NCBI GenBank assembly: GCA_023460795.1
Contig: JAEWPC010000088.1
Coordinates: 1-64,000 of the forward strand
Origin: Bacillota bacterium
GTDB lineage: Bacteria > Bacillota > Bacilli > Paenibacillales > Paenibacillaceae
Length of the DNA: 64,000 nt
Direction: 5' to 3'
Part shown: piece by piece, positions 60,201-64,000 of the stretch
Numbering within the stretch: position 1 is the stretch's first letter
Layout: every line of letters begins with the position of its first letter
Notes under the pieces: generated by a model
Told to the model about the DNA's origin: nothing
The model's input: the letters and a program-made list of their open reading frames with translations, nothing else
Databases searched by the model: none
Position numbers and translations under genes: made by a program

Positions 60201-60395
60201 TTGACGCTGTTGCCGCTGGCGCTGTCTTCTAGCGCCGATACCGTTATCTCGGGCACGTTAGGCGTCGTCGTGATCGGAGGCTTGGTGACTTCGACGTTGA
60301 ACAGCCTGCTCGTTATTCCGATCTTCTATGGCTGGCTGCATCGCGCGCGAGAGGGGAAATCATCTACACCATCGGCTTACGCCCACATAAGATAA
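57288..60395 (+). CDS. RND-superfamily exporter (SwrC/AcrB-like)
   Basis: 1035-aa efflux pump with 12 helices and two large extracytoplasmic loops. The TM4 proton-relay pair is D400 D401 (VDDSIVILDN), and VNNTLLV and GGISTQVARMILDM match the AcrB/SwrC pattern. In Bacillus, SwrC exports surfactin; these Gram-positive pumps lack outer-membrane channel and often the adaptor, and none is here. GTG 57288 follows GGGGTCGCC and overlaps the cytochrome stop. Its operon is probably activated by the divergent two-component system. Cargo unknown. Confidence 0.9.
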   Translation: MKKLIEGAMQRSTLVLICIVMIIAWGGMSAFRMQRDYLPSINNTTLLVAVRASNAQADQIKQTVTPKIQDAIRPVNGLTDVETNAYDGGLLMSLYFPMDYDMDKAEADVKQALLPVSLPSDIKAPTVTRVTSSSFPILSYSLTPSGDRVSETELRSKVETDFEKQLKSIPGVADVRVVGAASDGYVLTLRLHDLLAHKLTVDDWNQSVAAAIPMSEGMIASSQGTIPIAVGGNDLNEEQIKQIPIKNKQGVSVTLGEVADLQRSMTDMKTVSRTNGKPSVLLDVLKTPSANITTVAERVKNRIQQITYVQKGDVSLTVLLDREHELNAALAGLVREGLLGCIFSMLCVLLFYRNVRSTLLIAVSLPTSLFATTALLEAMGYTMNILTVSGLIVAMGRIVDDSIVILDNMYRKYQEKKENGSESILHALGSAVREMVPAIFASTATTIAVYAPIALVGGIISASYAGFAWSVVIALVVSFFVAMLVVPAFAYMGWHRRPPAGNTVTLEPLMRPVLKFALQWRGAIVAASIVLFLAAGLFAARLPISLLPTAKTGEVAVQIELPKGNSLSAVDQEVVKVEELLKQIPQVSAYSATFGSAMTPVADDVFDEGGGYIQPPNVANLSISLTDKGELDAFVAGLKPRLSALSRDVVYTVSNQNLSGDDSQMKILLTGADQRTLDAAAQTVRKQLVAVDGLSVQGAVDLTNGTRKYAIVLDQDKIKQLGVNRDDVTKVISAYTASAKDFNVPANGLSIPVDVNVQQASGDQAKPERVLNAMLAETVTGDGGRAVPISQVASLSDNPAPTSIQERNGQPFATVLAQITSKDIGKVSNAVNNELKRTVLPSGVSYSTGGISTQVARMILDMSLAIGFSLLLVLFITTTVFKGWRAPFAVLLSVPLALSGIVGALMLVGGEWDLAALIGVLMLVGIVVTNGIVLVDRIERNRRAGMPMQAAIAEGTLSRVRPVVMTAATTILTLLPLALSSSADTVISGTLGVVVIGGLVTSTLNSLLVIPIFYGWLHRAREGKSSTPSAYAHIR

Positions 60396-60424
60396 GGGTA
60401 AAACGAAGTTGATGGAGGTTTCGC

Positions 60425-60913
60425 ATGTACTCTTATGTTTATGCGCCCTATTACGGGAGTTGGCGTCGGCCGCAATCGGAGCCGTTCTACTATAAATCCC
60501 CGCAGGAAGCGCTGGCTCTCGTCAAGAAGGCGGTGCAAGGGGAGCGCGAGGATGAACTGTTCTATAGCTACTTGATATCCGTCGCGCCGACCCAAGAGGA
60601 GAAGGAAATCATTACGTCCATCCGGGATGACGAACGCAAGCATAACCGTATGTTCAGGGAAATCTACTTCGGCCTGACAGGGCAGACGATCGAGCCTTCG
60701 CCCGGCGAAGCTTTCGAGCAACCGGTATCGTACCTCGACGGGGTGAAGAAAGCTTTCTTCGGGGAGTTGTCCGCGGTAGAGCGGTATCGGGATATTCGCG
60801 CAGGCATGCCGAATCGATATTATCGCGATATGGTATTCGAGATCATAACCGATGAGCAGAAGCATGCGAATAAATATTTGTACATCATGACTCTTCACCG
60901 GGCACTAGCTTAA
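60425..60913 (+). CDS. Ferritin-like protein (YhjR-type)
   Basis: 162-aa four-helix protein with ferritin-like metal motifs: E46/E50-type residues in the first helix (GEREDELFYSYL), DDERKHNRMFREIY in the second, FGELSAVERYRDI in the third and ITDEQKHANKYL in the fourth, giving two ExxH sites for a di-iron centre. An aromatic N-terminus (MYSYVYAPYYGSW) resembles spore-coat-associated YhjR. ATG 60425 after GATGGAGG. It lies 29 bp after the RND gene without a terminator, so it may share its transcript. Role in iron or oxidant protection is inferred. Confidence 0.82.
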   Translation: MYSYVYAPYYGSWRRPQSEPFYYKSPQEALALVKKAVQGEREDELFYSYLISVAPTQEEKEIITSIRDDERKHNRMFREIYFGLTGQTIEPSPGEAFEQPVSYLDGVKKAFFGELSAVERYRDIRAGMPNRYYRDMVFEIITDEQKHANKYLYIMTLHRALA

Positions 60914-61083
60914 CGCGGGCGCATGCCCTTCAATAAACTAAGGTTGAGTTGACAAAAGGCTTCCGATAACGTACGCGCGGAGTGGTATGAAACATCTTGT
61001 CTCGTTAGTGTGGTATACCTGCGCTCACGGAATCGCTACAATAAAGGAATCTTCCTATCACAAGCGAGGGGCGAGCCTTAGCC

Positions 61084-62172
61084 ATGGAACCGTTAATAAC
61101 CTACTCTCTATCGGATATCCGTCATATGAAAGTCCATGGCCGGACGACCGGGCGCCGCGAACCGTTGACGTTGTTCTGGACCGGCAGCGGGATTGAACTG
61201 AACGCGCGAGGCTCGGAGTTATGGCTTGAAGTCGAGGCATCCTACGAGCACTACGAACCGTGGATCGCCGTCGTGATTAACGGCGTTCCCGTCAGCAGAA
61301 TGATGTTGACGGCAGGCCGGTACTGGGTATGCGTATTCAGAGGCATGAATAGAGAGGTCTTGAAGAACGTACGCATCGTCCGAGAGACACAGGCGATGAG
61401 CAGCGATCTTAAGTGTTCCTTGCACGTTCATGCCGTGAAATTCGACGGACACTTCGTACCCGTTCCGGATAAACCCTATCGAATCGAATTCATCGGCGAC
61501 AGCATCACGTCGGGAGAAGGGGCGATCGGCGCGACGGCCGAGGAAGATTGGATTCCGATGTGGTTCAGCGCGGTTGACAACTATACCGCAATGACCTCCC
61601 ATGCGCTGAACGCGGATTATCGCGTCGTATCCCAAAGCGGATGGGGCGTGCGAACAAGCTGGGACAACAATCCGAGCTTTAACATTCCCGATTATTACGA
61701 GCAAGTATGCGGCCTTATGACGGGCGATTATCACGCATCGTTAGGAGCGCACGAACCCTACGATTTCGACTCTTGGCAGCCGGATATCGTCGTCGTTAAC
61801 TTAGGCACGAACGACGGATCGGCATGCCGCAACGAAGACGGGACTTACGATCGCGAAGCGGTAAGCAAGTTCGAACGTTCGGCGGAGCGTTTTCTTCATC
61901 AACTCAGAAGCAACAATAAGCATGCGCATATCGTCTGGGCGTACGGCATGCTGGGCACGCCGATGCTGCCGGCCATTCGTCGTGCCGTCACGGCATATTG
62001 CAAGGAATCGGGAGACCGGCGGGTAACCGTCTTTGATCTTCCGGATATGACGCAAGAAACCGTCGGCGCAAGATCTCATCCGGGGAGATTGGCGCACGAA
62101 CAGGCAGCCGCAACGCTGGCGGACAACCTTCGAGCCATCTTGGATGACCTTCCGAAGAATAAGCCACAATAG
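61084..62172 (+). CDS. CE2-type SGNH/GDSL esterase
   Basis: 362-aa protein with an N-terminal jelly-roll (about 10-125) and a C-terminal SGNH hydrolase domain, the arrangement of carbohydrate esterase family 2. Nucleophile S140 in FIGDSITSGEG, the oxyanion block VNLGTND at about 237-243, and the catalytic His in ARSHPGRLAH. Usual substrate is acetylated xylan or mannan; this copy has no signal peptide. Start ATG 61084 follows GGGGCGAG. Single gene. Confidence 0.88.
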   Translation: MEPLITYSLSDIRHMKVHGRTTGRREPLTLFWTGSGIELNARGSELWLEVEASYEHYEPWIAVVINGVPVSRMMLTAGRYWVCVFRGMNREVLKNVRIVRETQAMSSDLKCSLHVHAVKFDGHFVPVPDKPYRIEFIGDSITSGEGAIGATAEEDWIPMWFSAVDNYTAMTSHALNADYRVVSQSGWGVRTSWDNNPSFNIPDYYEQVCGLMTGDYHASLGAHEPYDFDSWQPDIVVVNLGTNDGSACRNEDGTYDREAVSKFERSAERFLHQLRSNNKHAHIVWAYGMLGTPMLPAIRRAVTAYCKESGDRRVTVFDLPDMTQETVGARSHPGRLAHEQAAATLADNLRAILDDLPKNKPQ

Positions 62173-62202
62173 GCTTATGCTAGGGCAAAGGAGGGCATCT
62201 GG

Positions 62203-62289
62203 GTGTCGAAGCAGCAAGGTCATGGAGTCAAGAATACGCGGACGAAATCGTCCGACAAGAAAGGCAATTCCTCCGGCAACAATCACTAA
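62203..62289 (+). CDS. 28-residue hydrophilic peptide
   Basis: GTG at 62203 after AAAGGAGGG (62188-62196) opens a 28-codon frame that ends before a strong terminator. The peptide is Lys/Gln/Asn/Ser/Gly-rich with no hydrophobic segment and ends NNH. It has a strong ribosome site and its own terminator but no recognised family. Small spore proteins have similar composition; that is a guess. It lies 30 bp after the esterase gene and may be co-transcribed. Confidence 0.55.
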   Translation: MSKQQGHGVKNTRTKSSDKKGNSSGNNH

Positions 62290-62305
62290 CCGACGAACAC
62301 GCGAC

Positions 62306-62345
62306 AAGCACCGCGCCAACGCGATTGGCAGGTGCTTTTTTTTTT
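62306..62345 (+). terminator. Strong terminator after peptide gene
   Basis: AAGCACC / GGTGCTT outer stem, GCCAA / TTGGC inner stem, then nine T. Confidence 0.9.
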
Positions 62346-62506
62346 GCTGGATTTACCGGTAGGGCTTTCATTAGAAATTTATCAATTTATTCTCATAAAG
62401 CGAATTTTGGCGCGTCCTGACAGGCTATAACTCTTTCGTGGAAAAGATTAGGTTGCTAGATTAGTGCTATCGTAGAGGCATACCAGTCATCCATGGAGGG
62501 ATTCAC

Positions 62507-63241
62507 ATGACAGCACCAAAGCCTATTCTTAAACATATGATGGCTCTCGGCCTGTGCGCCGCCATCGGATTCGGAGCGGTCGGCATCGGACAAGCCCAGT
62601 TCACTCCGCAAGCTTCCGCGGCGATCAGCTACGAGACGAAAATCACGAGCGGCGTCAATCTTCGGGTCGGCCCGAGCACAAGCACCGGCGTCATTCGCTC
62701 GATCGGCAAAGGAGAGATGGTACACGTAGTCGGGCAAGCAAACGCTTACTGGCTACATGTATTCGATAAGAAGGGCAATAGCGGATACATCTCCGCAGCG
62801 GATAAATATTCGACTTGGGGCGGTCCAAGCGCGCCCGCTGCGACGAGCAGCAGTTCGAAAGCCAGCAAAGTCGTGAGCATTGCGAAGAGCTATCAGGGAC
62901 GCGTCCACTACTCTTACGGAGTTCGCAATCCGTCCAAATTGGTGTTCGATTGCTCGTCGTTCACGGAGTTCGTCTTCGCTAAAGTCGGCGTCGACCTGAA
63001 ATGGGGCACGAGCGCCCAGAAGAAGCAAGGCTCTTACGTCAGCAAGAAGAACCTGCGCGTCGGAGATCTCGTTTTCTTCGACACGGTGGGCAGCAACAAC
63101 GGCGTCATCAATCACGTCGGCATCTACATGGGCAACGGCCAGATGATCCACAATACGCCTTCCAAGAACGGGATCGCGATCAATTCGATCACATCCGGCT
63201 ATTGGTCCCAGCATTACGTCACGGGACGCCGCGTACTGTAA
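62507..63241 (+). CDS. Secreted NlpC/P60 endopeptidase with SH3 domain
   Basis: 244-aa cell-wall hydrolase. Signal peptide (about 1-38, ASA cleavage), SH3b domain (about 42-100), serine-rich linker, and an NlpC/P60 domain (about 118-244) with catalytic C149 (FDCSSF), H203 (NHVGIY) and H215 (MIHNT). It cleaves D-glutamyl-diamino acid bonds in peptidoglycan stem peptides, as in growth or autolysis enzymes. ATG 62507 after ATGGAGGG. Bounded by terminators. Confidence 0.93.
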   Translation: MTAPKPILKHMMALGLCAAIGFGAVGIGQAQFTPQASAAISYETKITSGVNLRVGPSTSTGVIRSIGKGEMVHVVGQANAYWLHVFDKKGNSGYISAADKYSTWGGPSAPAATSSSSKASKVVSIAKSYQGRVHYSYGVRNPSKLVFDCSSFTEFVFAKVGVDLKWGTSAQKKQGSYVSKKNLRVGDLVFFDTVGSNNGVINHVGIYMGNGQMIHNTPSKNGIAINSITSGYWSQHYVTGRRVL

Positions 63242-63261
63242 ATCGCATATCTTCGCAAGAC

Positions 63262-63292
63262 AAGAGGCTGCCGGGTACGGCAGCCTCTTTGT
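63262..63292 (+). terminator. Terminator after NlpC/P60 gene
   Basis: AAGAGGCTGCC / GGCAGCCTCTT stem, six-base loop, TGTCTATC tail. Confidence 0.85.
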
Positions 63293-63373
63293 CTATCTCG
63301 ACCCGGGTATCCGCCGTGCCGTTCAGCGGCGCGGAATAGTAATCTATCCCGAGTCGTGCGGAGGTGAAGCGGT

Positions 63374-64000
63374 ATGTCTAGGAAGAGCAGCAGTATATCG
63401 ATCAAGAGCAAGTGGACAAAGACGAAGTGGTTGCTGTCGGACCGAACCTTGAGGCGGTACGTTCCCGAGACGAAGCCGTTTAATCGGGCGTCGTTGGCGA
63501 GGATGACTCGGCGGTATGCCATGGTGTATTTCAAACCGACGGGCGGGACGGGCGGCAACGGAATTGCTCGGATTGTGCGGATAGCCTCCGGACGATTCAG
63601 CGTTCGCAAAGATTGGAGAACGACGAAGACGACCTCCGTCGGTTCTCTCTACGTGCGATTAAAGAAGATTGCCCGCGGACGGAGCTACTTGCTTCAGCGA
63701 GGCGTTCATTTGCGATCCTCCGGAGGCCGGCCGTTCGATATACGGGTAACGCTGCAGAAGGCGCGCCAAGGCCGTTGGGTGCCTACCGTCATGTTCGTTA
63801 AGCTTGGCAAACCTGGCAAAGTCGTAACGAATTACCATTCGGGAGGCAAGCTCGCGCTGCTCGGACCGACGCTGCGGCGCGCGGGTTTCGGCAAAGACCG
63901 GATCGGCGGCTACCAACGACAGCTGAAGGTTCTGGGCTTGCAGACGGCTCGCTGCTTCAATCGGAGAAGCTCCAGGTTCAAGGAACTCGGACTGGATGTC
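63374..64000 (+). CDS. YheC/YheD-type ATP-grasp protein, truncated by window end
   Basis: At least 209 codons, open to the end of the window. The readable part is basic and resembles the ATP-grasp region of YheC/YheD spore-coat-associated proteins: a KPTGGTGGNGI phosphate-binding loop at about 54-64, then SYLLQRGVHL and RPFDIRVTLQK with GRWVPTVMF, and KVVTNYHSGGK. ATG 63374 after GCGGAGGTGA. ATP-grasp enzymes form acid-amine bonds; substrate in this family unknown. The family occurs only in spore formers, a main clue to the host. Confidence 0.8.
   Translation, partial: MSRKSSSISIKSKWTKTKWLLSDRTLRRYVPETKPFNRASLARMTRRYAMVYFKPTGGTGGNGIARIVRIASGRFSVRKDWRTTKTTSVGSLYVRLKKIARGRSYLLQRGVHLRSSGGRPFDIRVTLQKARQGRWVPTVMFVKLGKPGKVVTNYHSGGKLALLGPTLRRAGFGKDRIGGYQRQLKVLGLQTARCFNRRSSRFKELGLDV

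Noticed and set aside
1..64000. Mobile elements, prophage, CRISPR, toxin-antitoxin or restriction systems
   Set aside because: No transposase, integrase, terminal inverted repeats, repeat-spacer arrays or typical defence domains were seen; all genes have housekeeping-like composition.
1..64000. tRNA or rRNA genes
   Set aside because: By eye I found no cloverleaf with a TTCRANY-type loop or any conserved rRNA segment; a tRNAscan run would be decisive.

Overview
The window looks like ordinary chromosome of a moderately GC-rich, spore-forming Bacillota, most likely Paenibacillaceae (Cohnella/Paenibacillus type). The reasons are the SLH-domain surface protein, a Bce-type antimicrobial-peptide module, a YheC/YheD-like ATP-grasp gene, a DUF421 (YetF) protein, a ferritin-like YhjR-type protein, strong AGGAGG-like ribosome binding sites with many TTG and GTG starts, and classic intrinsic terminators. 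I see no transposase, integrase, phage, CRISPR array, rRNA or tRNA gene. The genus is inference.

Layout. 0-7 kb: an SLH surface protein whose 5' part appears frameshifted, metE, and a secreted M13 metallopeptidase with an SLH-like N-terminus. 7-13 kb: small membrane proteins, then a Bce-like two-component system convergent with its ABC transporter, with a candidate operator. 13-19.1 kb: a duplicated-motif membrane protein, TerC, a GNAT acetyltransferase, HelD and a FusB-type EF-G-binding protein. 19.1-24.4 kb: a MidA-like methyltransferase with a helical C-terminus, a TMEM175-type channel, and a compact three-gene operon (MerR-methyltransferase fusion, Nudix-deoxyribosyltransferase fusion, spermidine-synthase-like protein) behind a MerR-type 19-bp-spacer promoter. 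24.5-34.8 kb: ArsR/AHSA1, esterase, phosphatases, ArsP-type permease divergent from MarR with MFS and MATE exporters, XRE, GMC oxidoreductase. 34.8-37.6 kb: two tandem DUF1259 genes behind a 41-bp tandem repeat, DUF421, and folD under a ZTP riboswitch. 37.6-42 kb: SDR/EamA operon divergent from LysR, then mqo. 42-44.6 kb: TetR and a DrrAB-type exporter sharing operator-like palindromes. 44.7-48.7 kb: lipoprotein cytochrome c, selD-selU, and an Rrf2 regulator with a QorB-like reductase sharing a half-site motif. 48.8-54.6 kb: bicupin oxalate decarboxylase homologue, GH3 glycosidase, StyA-like monooxygenase, AraC/GyrI regulator. 54.6-60.9 kb: an OmpR-family two-component system divergent from a di-heme b-type membrane protein overlapping an RND exporter, then a ferritin-like protein. 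61-64 kb: CE2/SGNH esterase, a 28-residue peptide gene, an NlpC/P60 endopeptidase and a truncated YheC/D-like gene.

Much of the window is small regulator-plus-target modules whose control sites can be read directly: a Bce-type inverted repeat, MerR spacer palindrome, ArsR, MarR, TetR and Rrf2 palindromes, an OmpR-type direct repeat and a ZTP riboswitch. The best candidates for undescribed biology are the MerR-methyltransferase / Nudix-deoxyribosyltransferase / spermidine-synthase-like operon, the two-component-controlled di-heme cytochrome plus RND pair, the FusB gene whose start region is a perfect palindrome, and an oxalate decarboxylase homologue with the catalytic lid glutamate replaced by aspartate.
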